Below are positions 11,777-23,526 of a stretch of DNA of 64,000 nucleotides, piece after piece. The DNA comes from Typha latifolia (lineage: Eukaryota > Streptophyta > Magnoliopsida > Poales > Typhaceae). Below the pieces are notes generated by a model. The model did no database searches. It worked only from the letters and a program-made list of their open reading frames with translations, and was not told the origin of the DNA. The DNA is taken from assembly GCA_019914945.1 (NCBI GenBank), contig CM034101.1:10365188-10429187 (forward strand), read 5' to 3'. The stretch's first letter is position 1. Each line of letters starts with the position of its first letter. Made by a program: the position numbers and the translations under genes.

Positions 11777-12850
11777 CTAGGAACTCGAAGGGAACTGACA
11801 ATGAAGAATCGACAATACAGAGTCGAGAACAGTCCCCTGACGAGCTTGCTCAGCTCGTAAATTATTCACAACCCAATGGAGGTCCTGCACCTGAGTGCTA
11901 AGTTGATCGAAACGGTCAGAGAACTGTGGTAACTCCCCCTCAGTGTGAGATGAGTCATCGTCCGAACTGTCATCAGAAATGTCAAGGTGTGAGGAACGTC
12001 CAGCGGCAGAAGAGGACGGCTTGAGAGGAGATGACTGATCATGAGCTTGACTCCGCTTAAGAGTAATTAGATCCAACGATTTTTGCGACGTAAGAGAAGG
12101 TTCCAAGGCATCCATGCGCACCCCACTCTGAGTGCACAAATTGATAATAAATATGCCAAACGGCAACCCTTCACGGGGCACTTCTTTCTGTGTAGTAGTT
12201 AGAATGGAATCGTAGATCACCGCAGCCAAATCAACTGAAACTCCCGACAGCATCGCATGAAGGAGGAAGGCACGATCAGGACTAATACTGGAATGGCGAG
12301 TCTTAGGGGTGACATTGTACAGACAAAGCAGGTGAAGCATGCGAGTCACTGATGTCAGTTTCGCATGAGGCATCATATTGCCCTTCCAACGTTCCCCTTT
12401 GATTAACACAGTACCAACAAATTCGTTGACATCTAGTAGTGGAGCAGACGATGGATACTGAAACTCACCATTAGGAAGTTGGAGTTCTGCATGAATAACA
12501 TCGGAGTCCAAGTAGATTGAAACCCCATGGATAGTAGAACGTATACAGTATTCTAAAATCGTGGCATTACTGAAAAATTCCCTAACCACTTCCACATATG
12601 CAGTCCCGCTCATCCGACACACGGATAACCATCCTCGCTTAGTAAAGATCTGTTCGATCCCCAAGGCAGAAAAATCAGAAATGACCACGGGCCGTTCACA
12701 AATAACAGGTCGAGTGCCAAAATTGTGTTTGTAACGCCCTGCAGCCGTAGATGTAGAAAACTTGGGAGCCGAAGTAGGTGAGGAAGGCGGCCTAGGTTTC
12801 TTAGAAACTGCAGCTTTTCTAGGCATTCTTGAGAAAGAAACAAGATGCAA
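11777..12850 (-). CDS. Putative plant transposon protein (Transposase_32-like) of element E
   Basis: An uninterrupted 357-codon frame; a second Met at residue 9 (12826, MPRKAAVSKK) may be the real start. The basic, Pro/Ser-rich N-terminus (about 9-50) is followed by a globular region (about 55-240) with the features of the 'putative plant transposon protein' domain: VREFFSNATI, a hydrophobic segment with IKGERWKG, then SPDRAFLLHAMLSG and an amphipathic region. An acidic Ser/Asp linker (DISDDSSDDD) and a C-terminal heptad-rich coiled coil (about residues 315-350) follow. Proteins of this layout lie in LTR elements and Mutator-associated loci in many plants; their biochemical role is unknown. 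The intact frame inside an element lacking all pol genes suggests either recent activity or selection. The domain assignment is from recall of the motif pattern and needs a profile search. Confidence 0.7.
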   Translation of the reverse strand: MHLVSFSRMPRKAAVSKKPRPPSSPTSAPKFSTSTAAGRYKHNFGTRPVICERPVVISDFSALGIEQIFTKRGWLSVCRMSGTAYVEVVREFFSNATILEYCIRSTIHGVSIYLDSDVIHAELQLPNGEFQYPSSAPLLDVNEFVGTVLIKGERWKGNMMPHAKLTSVTRMLHLLCLYNVTPKTRHSSISPDRAFLLHAMLSGVSVDLAAVIYDSILTTTQKEVPREGLPFGIFIINLCTQSGVRMDALEPSLTSQKSLDLITLKRSQAHDQSSPLKPSSSAAGRSSHLDISDDSSDDDSSHTEGELPQFSDRFDQLSTQVQDLHWVVNNLRAEQARQGTVLDSVLSILHCQFPSSS

Positions 12851-13284
12851 GATTCAATATATGCCCAAAACAAACAAAAAAATAGCAAGAAATCCAAAAA
12901 AAAATTCAAGAAACCATAAAGGCCCTAAATGAAATCTATCATCCACTTGATAACGCTAATATATCATGTTCAATCATACAAGAAACATCAAGATAGTATC
13001 TTTAACGTGATCAAAACTCGAAAAAACACGAAATTAGTCAAGATCAAGATACTTAATTGAATAAAAAAATAAGAAAATTGATGGATGATCATACCTCGAA
13101 AAAGTGAAGAAAAACTAAGAAAGTCGACTGAAAGATGCTAGATCCGGAGGAGAACTACCCTTTAAAAGGGTTTGTTGTGAGAAATTTGATGAAAAAGACC
13201 AAGATCTTGAAGATTTGAGAGGGAGAAAATGAAGGGTTTCTAGGGTTTGGAAGATGGAAGATGAAAACCCATGGGTTCGGACGC

Positions 13285-13385
13285 AATATATAAAAAATCC
13301 TCGAGTACATTCGAACGCACCAGTCTGCGTGTTCGAATGCGCCAGTCACCGCGTTCGAACTCAAAATTTTGCATTCGAACACCCT
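13285..13385 (-). promoter_or_regulatory. TTCGAA array plus TATA box upstream of the element E ORF
   Basis: On the minus strand, four imperfect copies of GCGTTCGAACGC (13381-13308) are followed about 10 bp later by TTTTTTATATATT (13297-13285), then a pyrimidine-rich leader and the ORF at 12850. This is the layout of a core promoter with upstream elements. The same motif stands upstream of TATA boxes in the gypsy LTRs of this window. Confidence 0.6.
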
Positions 13386-13390
13386 TTTTT

Positions 13391-13734
13391 TAAGTAAAAA
13401 ATCTAATAAAAAATCAAAAAATATTTTTGGAGATGCACTTCTAGAAATTCAAAATAGATTCAAGACAGATAATATAACTAATTAGGTTTTTATCTATATT
13501 TATATTTTTATTTATAATTAAAATTTTAGCCAGTTATAAAAATAAGTAGAAATTCTAAAATCTAATAAATCATCATATTTTACTTGAACGGATTATAATG
13601 GGATAAACAACTAACTTTCTGTTACTTAAACATTTTCAGATCCTAAACTCCTTATTTGAGACCCCGTGGACCTTGCTAGCGATGAGTGTCACTCGGTTGA
13701 TAGGCGAATGTAAATGATATGTAGTTTGTATCTT
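13391..13734. other. AT-rich junction between two elements
   Basis: No gene. The part from about 13640 may belong to the long LTR that follows, but it lacks a counterpart in the sister copy at 20165-22095, so the exact junction is unresolved. Confidence 0.4.
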
Positions 13735-15457
13735 CTGATCAGTGTGAGTAGTCTTATCCCCTAGACGCCTTTATCAAATTAGGTTATATTATATATTATG
13801 TACATACATGTTTTGGCCTCCAGCATGATTATATGTTGACTTTATCCAGAGATGATCACAGTCGAGCATATTTTATCATGCATTTGATTAGGTTGATCTA
13901 GGATATGAGCACATTGGTGATATATAGAGATGATGAGAGATGATTATACTGTTATAATGTTATGTCCAGTTGATCTATAGCATGAGTATGCATGTAATAT
14001 ATTAGCAGGGGTATGCATGTGTTGACTACATGATCGGAGACTATATTACATTATTTTTCTCTTGATTCATGTTCCACCTAAATTCCTATTATGTATTGAT
14101 TTTTTATCGTACTGGATATATGCATATGACTTGTCATTTAGAAGGAAAGCATGAAATGTGATTGATAGGATAGTTGATAGAAAGCATGAGGATACCTGAG
14201 TGGGCGCGAGGGTTAGGACGCGCTTGATGGATGATTGATCGCTCGACATAGTCGCGATCCTGTTGGCCTTACGTTTGAGGTCATTAGTCTGTGTGCGCAG
14301 CAGACATTCAAACGCATGTCGTTCGCTAGGGCATATGTGGCAAGTTATCCTCACGAGATTTCTATCAGCTAGAAGGGTGCCTAGTCTGGATGGATGTTGA
14401 TACCCTTAGTGGATGGCAGGGTATGATTATATTTGAGATACTCCTTGCGGATGGCCAAGTATACTCGAAGCCTTTGGGCATGATGTTGAAATTGGGTACT
14501 GGGTGTTGACTGTGCACAATGGTCTAGTATGATGATATTATACGGAGATATCGGTGATGATCGTAATGTTGAGAAATGTATATGATTTTATTATCATTTG
14601 GTTACCTGATTATCGAGTGATCAATATACATCATATATGGTTGCATTTGATATCATAGCATGGTCATGGTCGGCATGCATCATGTGTCATAGTATGACAT
14701 AGAGATTTAATTTATACATTATTGATGATTATATATATTTTATTAGTTTTAACATGACATGTTATCTATTTTTCATTTATGTATTATTGGGGAACATTCA
14801 TATACTCATTCATGACATGATGCTCTTTCTGATTCATATTATCTAGTACATGATTTACTCTCTGTTTGGCATTACTTATTCGGGATAAAGTCTATTCACT
14901 AAGCCTTTTGCTCATGACTCTCTTATTTTTTTTTCTAACCCCCTCAGATATATGGTACGGCATAGCGACTTGAGATATCTTGAGAATATATTTTAGAGCA
15001 AGGATGAGGTGAGCTAGAGATGTGAAATGGTATAGAAGATAGTTTAACCAGATATTGAGTTGTATAATTATTTGATATTTATACTTTATTGTATCAGATG
15101 GTGATTTGTATAATACATGTTAGATTATAGTGTACTCGTGTATCAGTTGTTTAGTTGTATTTTGATGGATTATTGTGGCTTGTGTGGGTCCTGCCAGATT
15201 ATATAGTGGTCTATTGTATATTATTATGGACTTGGATATTCATATGTCAACAAGTTTACTTGGTTAATAGTATAATTTATTTAGTGTTGGATTATGTGAG
15301 CATGAATATGTTAGCAGGTAGTATTTGATGATGTCATAATATATGTGCATAGGAGTGTATCTATGTGTAATAGGCCCCGCCTGTCCTGTTGTGTGCGCCG
15401 CGCGTGCCGTGTGGGCGCGTGGGCGTGCATGTGCCTATGCCGGGCGGGGGCGTTATA
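13735..15457 (+). mobile_element. Long LTR, TGTAAC family, copy 1 (5'-truncated)
   Basis: Aligns along its length with 20400-22095, from 'gtgagtagtcttatcccc' to the shared end GGGCGGGGGCGTTATA (CA mutated to TA). The first few hundred bases seen in the sister are missing. No coding capacity is seen; the 95-codon frame on the minus strand is incidental. Confidence 0.75.
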
Positions 15458-15660
15458 ATTTTTCTAAACAAGATATAATTAGATTTATTTACTAACTATA
15501 ATATAATTAGATTTAATTCATATAAATTAAATACATTAGATTAACTAAACTAATTAATTAACTAATAACATAATCAAATATAATTTAAATAGTAATCAAT
15601 AATATGCATATGTATATATATATATACATTTATATTTTTTTTAAAAGAAACAATACATAG

Positions 15661-15713
15661 TGCTAGGCTCAGCCCAACACATTAACATAGTAGGTGCTGG
15701 GCTGAGCCTAGCA
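15661..15713. repeat. 20-bp inverted repeat with 13-base loop
   Basis: Arms 15661-15680 (TGCTAGGCTCAGCCCAACAC) and 15694-15713 match at 19 of 20 positions. A GGGCTG/CAGCCC hairpin at a similar place is present in the other long-LTR copies (near 760, 22500-22880 and 26950-27160). Confidence 0.85.
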
Positions 15714-15747
15714 CCTTGTTGCAGGGTGCTACCCGAGAGGAGGGGAG

Positions 15748-15875
15748 AAAAGGAGGAGGAGGAAGAGGAGGAGGAGGAGGAGGAGGAGGAGGAGGAGAAG
15801 AAGAAGAAGAAGAAGAAGAAGAAGAAGAAGAAGAAGAAAAAGAAGAGGAAGAAGAAAAGGAAGAAGAAAAGGGGA
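15748..15875 (+). repeat. GGA/GAA trinucleotide microsatellite
   Basis: About fourteen GGA followed by about eighteen GAA triplets, slightly interrupted. It creates poly-Glu, poly-Arg/Lys and, on the other strand, poly-Ser/Phe/Leu frames that are not genes. Confidence 0.9.
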
Positions 15876-15958
15876 AGAGGGTTGGGCCGCAAAGGAGGGG
15901 TACGGCCGCTGGTGGCCACTCAACGGCTCAAACCTCCGGTGGTCTCGAGAGGAAATCG

Positions 15959-15995
<37 letters not shown>

Positions 15996-16333
15996 AAGGC
16001 TCACCGGTGGATAGAAGGGTCGGCGGTGGCTCTTCTCGGCGGTCGGTGATTGCTGGGGAACTAGAGGGAGAAAGAGGGATGGAGAGAGAGCTAGAGAGAG
16101 ATCGAGAGAACGAGGGGAAGAGAAAGAGAAAAATTAGAGGAAGGGAGATGGTCACGCGGCGGCGGCGGAGTGGCCGGTGGGCTAGGTCCCACCTCCACTC
16201 GTCACCGCGACGTGGAGAAAAGTGGCTCGATTGAGGTCCGTGGCACCTCCACCACTCATGCCATGCACGAGGCCAGCCACAGCATGGCCGATCGCGTCGT
16301 GCCTAGCATTTTCTTAGTACTTGGGTTATTACA

Positions 16334-17640
16334 ACAAGTGCATCAATTCAAAGTGACATTTCAAGTAGTGTTTTTAATGATGATAGAACAAAGAAGAAAA
16401 AATTGACATCGGATGTCTAGAATTATTTTGAGAAAGTTGAAGAGATAGAAGATTGATGGAAAAATAATTCATAAGTACAAAGGCAATATGTAAATCTTGT
16501 CAAAAGCAATTTAGTGGAAAAATTCTATGGGAATATCACACTTGAGGAACCATTATAAAAATAAACATAGTAGAGATAGAGGGCAAATGGTACTTACTCT
16601 CACAAAAGTTTGAGAAGATGAAATTTTATAGTCATACAAATATAATGAAAAAATAAGTAAAAAAAAAACTTATCACGACAATAGTAATGCATGAATATCC
16701 TTTCTCTATTATGGAGCATAAGTATTTTATTGACTTTATAAAAATTTTACAACCTACTTTTCTAATAAAGTCACGGATTACTATTAAATAAGAGATCTTG
16801 GAACTATATATTAAGCAAAAGAAGATTTTATATAATATGTTTGCTTCACTTTCATGTCGTATGAATGCTACCTTGGATCTCTTAACTTCTAGACAAAATA
16901 AATAAATTTTGTGTGTTACAATACATTTTACTAATGATGATTGGAGTATTTAGAAAAGAATCATAACTTTTACGCATTTAGAAGGAAGACATACAGGGGA
17001 ATCTATGTCAAGCATTTCTAAAGAATATGATTGATTGGAATATTGACATGAAGCTCTTTTCATTAACTTTAGATAATGCTCAGCCTAATGATATTTGTGT
17101 TAGAGATGTGGTTACTCGGCTGAATAGACAACAAGCTCTTGGTGGTGTTAAAGAACTTGAGAAAGTTCGTGAAGTCATAAGGAATTTGTATAATGAATAT
17201 GCATCAAAATTTTCTTCTCCGTCTGATCTGGACGTGAACATTAATAATAGCCAAGTGTTGCAGACTAGTAGAGTTGATGTTGATGTTGATGAAGATTTGG
17301 AGTAATTTTTAAGTGAGGAATGTCCACGATAATCTATTAAGACAAATTTGGATCAATATACTAAGGATGCCTCACTTCTATGGCAACGTAATGATAGTAA
17401 ATTTGATTTATTATCTTGGTGAAAGATAGAAGGGTAGTGAATAATATTATATACTGTCACGAGTTGCTTGTGATGTATTAGCAATTCTAGTCACCACAGT
17501 TGCATCTGAATATGCATTTAGTATAGGTGGCCGAGTAGTTGATGCTTATTGTAGCAAGTTGGATCCCGGTCGGTGGAAACTTTAGTATGCACTCAAGATT
17601 AGCTAAGATCTACAAAAAAATGTAATAGTTATAATATTCG
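16334..17640 (+). pseudogene. hAT transposase remnant (BED finger to dimerisation domain)
   Basis: Broken by stops and frameshifts. In order: a BED-type zinc finger remnant (CKSCQKQFSGK near 16500), 'VMHEYPFSIMEHKYF' (16685-16730), a FTLTVDNAS-like core 'LFSLTLDNAQPND' in a 92-codon open piece (17027-17305), and the C-terminal hAT dimerisation region (17458-17585) with 'LAILVTTVASEYAFSIGG', corresponding to the family signature VASESAFSTGGR. All parts are in plus orientation and in domain order, as in plant RICESLEEPER-type hAT proteins (family knowledge). It is the only transposase found inside the 8997-23869 inverted repeats and is probably that element's own. The upstream exon was cut away by the LTR ending at 16333. 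Confidence 0.85.
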
Positions 17641-18298
17641 ATAGCACTTTATAAAATAGTATTGTTTACTAATGTTAATATATTTTTTACTCATTAGGAC
17701 AAATAGCATCATTTGGGATGTTAAACAATCTGAAGTTGTTGATTTACAATTATTGGTTCCATATTTAACTTCACTAGATTAAAGGGGGAGTAATCACATT
17801 GTATGAATTCTTTATTTTTTATTTTTTATTTTGCGGATGCACTTGAATGAGAAGGATTGTTTGCATGGTTGGATGTTTTGTTCCTCTCTGACTTTGGGAT
17901 GTTAGATACCTTTTAAACTTGAGTTAATTTTATTTGTTAAAGTTCATGTAAACTTGTGTCTAGACTCTAGACTTTATATGTGGAAGGATATTTATTTTGC
18001 TTTTGTGGTTGATAATATAAACTTGGCAATAATAATTTATTTACTTTTATGGTTGACAATGTGAACTTATGCAAAGATATTATATTTACTTTTATGGTTG
18101 ACAATATAAACGTGTGCCAAAATATTTTATTTGCTTTGATGGTGGACAAAGCTAGATTCTCATGATTGTTGTTGTTGTAATTCTTAGGTCAAGGTTTTTG
18201 CTCAGTCTATTATTTGATATCACCAAGTAGTATTGCTATATCTATTACATATTATTATTATGTTGATAGTTCTTTAATCTTTTTTTCTTAGTAGTTGT
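17641..18298. other. 3' region of the hAT gene, AT-rich
   Basis: Follows the transposase stop. It holds no gene; the tandem repeat at 17987-18150 is its only structure. Confidence 0.5.
17987..18150 (+). repeat. About four tandem 43-50 bp units
   Basis: Diverged copies of 'ttatttacttttatggttgacaa' followed by 'tataaac' or 'gtgaac' and a variable tail. Unit length drifts between about 40 and 50 bp. Confidence 0.7.
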
Positions 18299-19830
18299 TG
18301 TAACACTCGCCACCAAACACGTACCCCTCACATGGGTAGAACCCACATGATTACCACGTGACCGGTTGGTCAATGTCTCAACACAATATACAAGCGAAAA
18401 TCTCACATTTTCATAAATAATATAGACAAGAAGCCCATAACACCAAGGCCAAAACAAACCCAAAATACATATCCATAATAAAAAATATGATAAAGCCCAC
18501 ATAGGAGCTACAAACTATTTAGCTTAATTTACATGAATAAACTAAGAATAAGAATAAGAATTAGAAAAAGGAGACTCAACCTAGTCCTCGCTAGATCTGC
18601 CACGAACTCTAGCTCATCTACTAATCTAAAAATATTTTCACCAGAAAGTGGTGAGCATAAAGCCCAATAAGTTTCTACTTCTACAGTCTAAAAGTAGTGC
18701 AATAAATGATGCAACAATAAGTAAATATGAATATGTGCATCATGATCAAATCAATACATTAATAATTAATAACCTACCATGCAATCAATTCGGACTATCA
18801 AGTCTTCAAACTCGAGCTCACACTGAGCTCCGCCCATAGGTCATGACAACACCACACTACATAATATGCATCATCTCAGACTACCAAGTCTGCAACATAA
18901 GCTCATGCTGAGCTACGCCCGAAGGCCACATCAATCCTCACACTCGATCACACACATACCTCCCAAGGGAAGGTAGACTTTAGCATAGAATTGCTAGCCC
19001 ATCACCCCACGAATAGCATGACCGATTGTCCGCCACCATAGACTAAGGACCTCAATCGTAAGCCCATCACAAAGGTCAATATCGCACATCAATACTACCA
19101 TTCAAACCCTCGGCTCCACATCATCGTACCATCGTGCAAAAATCATGAGCTATTGCTCACGGACACCCTTACCCTGCCTCGTTGGGTATCGCTAGGTCTA
19201 CGTCATCCTACATTTCTCTCTCTTTATCTTAAATACCCTAAAGGGTATGACTCTCATCAACATTAGTAAATCGCCCATCATCCGGTGAAACGGCTACCTG
19301 ATTGTCTAAGATCAATAAACTAAGACCTCAGGCGTGGGCTCTAATATATATAAGTATAAGAATATCCCCCGCCCTTAACCTTGGCTGGGGAGGTGTTGGA
19401 TACTGTCAAGACGTAGCAGTCACCCCCTTTATGATCGTGCATGTGTGCAAGTGGCATAATACTATCCAACACAGCAAGCATAATGTAACACCCATCATTA
19501 TCATGTTTTTGCATGCTAAACACATGATCATGCCCAACAAGTATGCGAAGACATCATAATATGTGAAATCTTATCGAACAACAAAATATAATTACCATGG
19601 ATGACGTGCAATAATAACGGTAAGAAAAACATATGCACATGCATGATATAGATGTGATGATTTCATAAAGTACGATATGTCATTCTCTACACTACTCTAG
19701 ATTATAGAAGTTTCAACCGCTTTCTTGATACTAGCTGCAACTATGCCACGAGATCATCCTCATAGGGCAGGGAGTCCATCTCGATAAAAAAAGTAAATAA
19801 AAAATATAAGCACAACAATTCTATCACTAA
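18299..19830 (-). mobile_element. Long LTR, TGTAAC family, reverse copy, 5'-truncated
   Basis: On the minus strand the sequence ends GGTGGCGAGTGTTACA at 18299, matching the 3' ends of related LTRs. Inner blocks also correspond, such as the 'attgggctttatgctcaccac' region and the 'ctcgatgg/ggcagggtaagggtgt' region. The 5' end (to the right) is lost against the plant mobile domain fragment. Several 60-90 codon frames here are incidental. Confidence 0.6.
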
Positions 19831-19834
19831 TTAG

Positions 19835-20160
19835 TTAAATAATCTTACTGACGTTCACTACAGGCTTGGGTAAGTCCATCTCGTAATTCCTACCTTTATT
19901 AATAAGGTAGAACCGACCAAACTGACGCATGTCTAAATTTGGAAAATACCACTCAACAATATCAAAACAAATAAGTGGTGCCCTCGTTCTCCATATATTG
20001 CTATCTGCTATACATATTGCTGATAATACTTCTTCTATATATGGCTCCCATGTAATTTGCACATTAGTAAAATAAGTTAAATATATCATGTTAGAAGTAA
20101 TTTTACATATTTTCAAATATTACATGATCATCGCGTTTCTGTTCTAGTTGATTTTGGTAA
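19835..20160 (-). pseudogene. Plant mobile domain (PMD) fragment
   Basis: The minus strand reads through 'NFYQNQLEQKRDDHV' and then a 93-codon open piece with 'ITWEPYIEEVL', 'WRTRAPLICFDIVEW' and 'PNLDMRQFGR'. These are the middle of the plant mobile domain (W-x-PY, PLICF-x-IVE and RQFG are its signatures, from family knowledge), found in MAIN-like proteins and in many Mutator-like elements. Both ends are cut by LTRs (18299-19830 and 20165-22095). It may have been carried inside the hAT element or be an older local fragment. Confidence 0.8.
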
Positions 20161-20164
20161 AAAT

Positions 20165-22095
20165 TATAACAACCCAGCCCTAAAAAAATAAAAATAAATA
20201 AAAGAAAATCTTTTTGGGGCACGACGCGACCGACCACATTATGGTCGGCCTCGTGCCCAAGCTAAGCTTAGCAAGTGAGAACTTTTCTCACCGACCGTGG
20301 CTGGCTTTGGGCGCGCCACGTGCACCCAGCCGCCGGGCCAACTAACTTGGCCATGGCGGTTGATTGATGGACGTGAGGGATATGTGTGTTAGGTCTTCTA
20401 ATCAGATGTGAGTAGTCTTATCCCCTAGACGCCTTTCTCAATTTAGTTTATATTATATATTATGTACATGCATGTTTTTGCCTCCAGCATAATTATATGA
20501 CTTTATCTAAAGATAATTATAGTTGAGCATATTTTTATCATACATGTAATTAGGCTGATCTTGGATATGAGTATGATGATAATAAATAGAAATGATTAGA
20601 GATGATTATACTGTTATAATTTTATGTCCAGTTGATCTATATCATGGGTATGCATGTGTTGACTACATGGTTAGAGTCTACATTGCATCATTTTTCTCTT
20701 GATTCCCATTCCACCTAAATTCCTGTTATATATTGACTTGTTATTATACTAGATATATGCATATGATCTGTCATTTAGAAGGAAAGCATGAAATATGATT
20801 AATATGATAGTTGATAGAAAGCGTGAGGATACTCGAGTGGGTGCGGGAATTAGGGCGTGCCTAGAGATAATTGATTGTGCAACATAGTCGCAATTCTGTT
20901 GGCCTTACGTCTGAGGTCGTTGGTCTATGTGCATAGCAAATATTCGAACATATGCCATTCGCGAGGGCATATGTGGCGAGTTATCCTTACGAGGTTTCTA
21001 TCAGCTAAAAAGATGCCCGGTCTGGATGGATGCTGATAACGTAGCGGGTGGCAGGATATGGTTATATTTGAGATACTCATTGTGGGTGGCAAAGTATACT
21101 TTGAGCCTTCGGGCATGATGTTGAGACCGAAAACCAGGTATTCACTATGCATAGTGGTCTAGTATGATGATGGCATATAGAGATGACATCGATGACATCG
21201 ATGTTGTGAAATGCATATGATTTCATTATCATCTAATTATATGATTATCGAGTGGTTAATATATATTATATATGGTTGAATTTGATATCATAATATGGTC
21301 ATGGTCGGCATGCATCATGTGTCATATTTGAGAGAGAGTTATGATGATAGTATGACATGGAGATTTGTTTATACATCATCGAGAATTATATACTTTGATC
21401 AGTTATGACATGATATCTACTATACATTTATATACCATTGATGATATATTCATATACTCATTCATGACATGATGTTCCTATGTGATTCATATTATTCAGT
21501 ACATGATTTACTCTCTGTTTAGCATCATTGATTTAGGGTAAGCTTTATTCACTGAACATTTTGCTCATGACTCTCTTTATTTATTTTCTAACCCCCTTAG
21601 ATATGTGGTATGTGATAGCGACTTAAGATATTTGGAGAAGATATTTTAAAGTGATAATGAGGTGAGCTATAGATGCGAGACGGTATTGAAGATAGTTTAT
21701 ATAGAAATTAAGTTATACTAGTATTTGTATTAGATGATGATTTATATAATACATGTCAAATCATAGTGTACTCTTGTATTAGTTATTTTAGTTGAATCTT
21801 AATGGTTTGTCGTGGCCTATGTAGGTCTTACCAGATTATGTAGTGGTCTAGTGTATATTATTGTGCACTTAGATATTCATATGTTAATAGGTTTATTTGG
21901 TTAATAGTATAATTTGTTTGGTGATGAATTATGTGAGCATGAATATGTTAGCAGGTTTTATTTGATAATGTTATGATTATATATGCATAGGAGTGTATCT
22001 ATGTGTGACGGGCCCCACCCGACCTATAGCGTGCGTCTCGCATGCCGTGTGGGCGAGTGGGCGTGCACGTGCCTATGCTGGGCGGGGGCGTTACA
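20165..22095 (+). mobile_element. Long LTR, TGTAAC family, copy 2 (1,931 bp)
   Basis: Begins TATAACAACCCAGCC (TG mutated to TA) and ends GGCGGGGGCGTTACA; the ends are imperfect inverted repeats of each other, as usual in this family. It aligns with 13735-15457 over about 1.7 kb. The 5-bp flanks (AAAAT and ACTAT) do not match, so an intact target duplication is not shown. No coding sequence. Confidence 0.75.
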
Positions 22096-23526
22096 ACTAT
22101 TATTAAAATTATGAGAGATAGCATAGACAATATTTAATTAATAAGCTTCGTCAAAAGAAATATAACTTGCTTAATATCATTTTCCTACATTTATCTGTAT
22201 TAATTCTCCGATAGGAGCAATTAATACAGATACACCCGGACTACCGACTCTTTTGATAAATTTGAATTAACCCAAAATTATAATCAACAAAAGTTCATAT
22301 CAAATTGGAGCTAGTTCGTAATATGTCATATCTTAATGTCTATCTCATTAAGATTTATTTATAAAACAATTAATGTTGCGAACACTACCATCGGCTAAAA
22401 TAATATTGATTAATTAAGCTTCACGATTGCCAACATTAAAAATAATTAAATAATGACAACAATTTAAAGAGATAAATCAGCAGGTAAACACTCTATTTAG
22501 CCGGCACAAAGCCAAAATAAACCCACCAAGAATTAGCCCAAGGCTTCCATAAGCACATGCTTGCAGCCCCAAACCCACCACACACTTGGGCTAGGCTACA
22601 AGCATCACAGCCCACCCCAAGCACACAAGCTGGGCTATACCCAACCCAGTGACGAGTTGGGCCACGCCTAGCCTAGCCCGACAGACGAGCTGGGGCACAC
22701 GAGCCTCGGGCTAGGCCATATCCAGCCCGACCCAGAACATGGGCCCCAGGCGTGGCCGCACTTGGCCCGGCCCGACACGCAGGCTCCTCCGGGCTAGGTT
22801 GCCTCTAGCCTGGCCTAACACGTAGGCCCCGAGTTGGGCCGCACCCAGGTCGACTTAGTGCTTAGGCTGGCTACACCCAGCCCGACCGCCCCCTCCTTCC
22901 TCCTTCGACCGAAAGGAGGAAGGAAGGCAGGTTGCCAACTAACCGAGCCGCCAACAACCTGGTGGAATGCATCGACATGCTCCCCACGGCTAGAAGAAGC
23001 CAGCCCGATGGGAAACCGAGCCACTAGAGGCGTCCGGTGGTGAGCACCCACCTCGCCTTGGTCGCCGGCCCAAGCGAGGGGCCATCCGATGGCATAGGAC
23101 GAGGGCGCCGAAGGGAGCCATCAGGGCATCCTCGCGAAGAGGAGGAGCTCACCAAAGTGGCATGGCAAGGCACAAAGCCGTCGGCTGGCCATATTACGGC
23201 GAGATCGAGATAGGAAATTTCAGAGAAGAAAAACACAAAAATAATTAATTAATTATAAATCTAACTTACCGGGAGGGTGAGGTAGCTCGAGTGCTTCAAT
23301 CCACGGGGTTGACGATTTCGACGGCACTATAGCGCGACGGGAAGGGAAGAGAGGGAGAGTGAGCTAGCGGGGAGAAGGAAGAAAGAAAGAAAGAAGAAAA
23401 GAAGGAGAAGAAGAAAGAGAGAGGGAAGGAAAACAGAAAGGGGTGCATGTGCCCCGCACATGTGCACCCTTAAGTTAGTGGACGTGCCGAGCACATGCGC
23501 GCCCTTTTTTTTTTAAGGTTGTTACA
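22096..23526 (-). mobile_element. Long LTR, TGTAAC family, reverse copy ending at 23526
   Basis: On the minus strand it starts TGTAACAACCTTAA at 23526 and then has an A-run, GCGCGCATGTGCTCGGCAC, a pyrimidine-rich tract (23330-23450), a possible splice donor (CCGGTAAGTTAG) and a GC-rich array of GGGCTGGG/CAGCCC motifs (22500-22880). This is the same order as the solo LTR at 26248-28912. The AT-rich part 22096-22500 probably belongs to it, but the exact left end is not found. The 70-78 codon frames are by-products of GC-rich DNA. Confidence 0.6.

Larger units (their letters stand above)
10421..13390 (-). mobile_element. Truncated LTR retroelement E with a transposon-protein ORF
   Basis: On the minus strand the order is: promoter-like array (13285-13385), leader, a 357-codon ORF (12850-11777), about 360 bp of untranslated sequence, a polypurine tract (11400-11413), then an LTR (11399-10421) running TGTTAG...TTTTTCA. 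No gag-pol, primer-binding site or left LTR is present, so the element is either a non-autonomous derivative or 5'-truncated. Two solo LTRs of the same family lie at 42897-43855 and 44698-45773. Confidence 0.75.
15458..16333 (-). mobile_element. Long LTR, TGTAAC family, reverse copy ending at 16333
   Basis: On the minus strand it starts TGTAATAACCC at 16333, followed by GGCACGACGCGATCGGCC and a GTCGGCCTCGTGC-like block shared with the forward copy at 20165, then a pyrimidine tract (15962-16160), a GAA/GGA microsatellite and the hairpin at 15661-15713. The AT-rich left part (15458-15650) probably belongs to it. The left end cannot be placed exactly. Confidence 0.65.

Noticed and set aside
15641..16234. 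Several overlapping frames with poly-Glu, poly-Lys, poly-Ser and poly-Leu
   Set aside because: Translations of the GGA/GAA and GA microsatellites within a reverse LTR.
15474..16338. ACAAG as target duplication of the reverse LTR ending at 16333
   Set aside because: ACAAG occurs on both sides (near 15469 and at 16334), but the sequence after the left copy does not begin with TG as an LTR end should, so the match may be chance.
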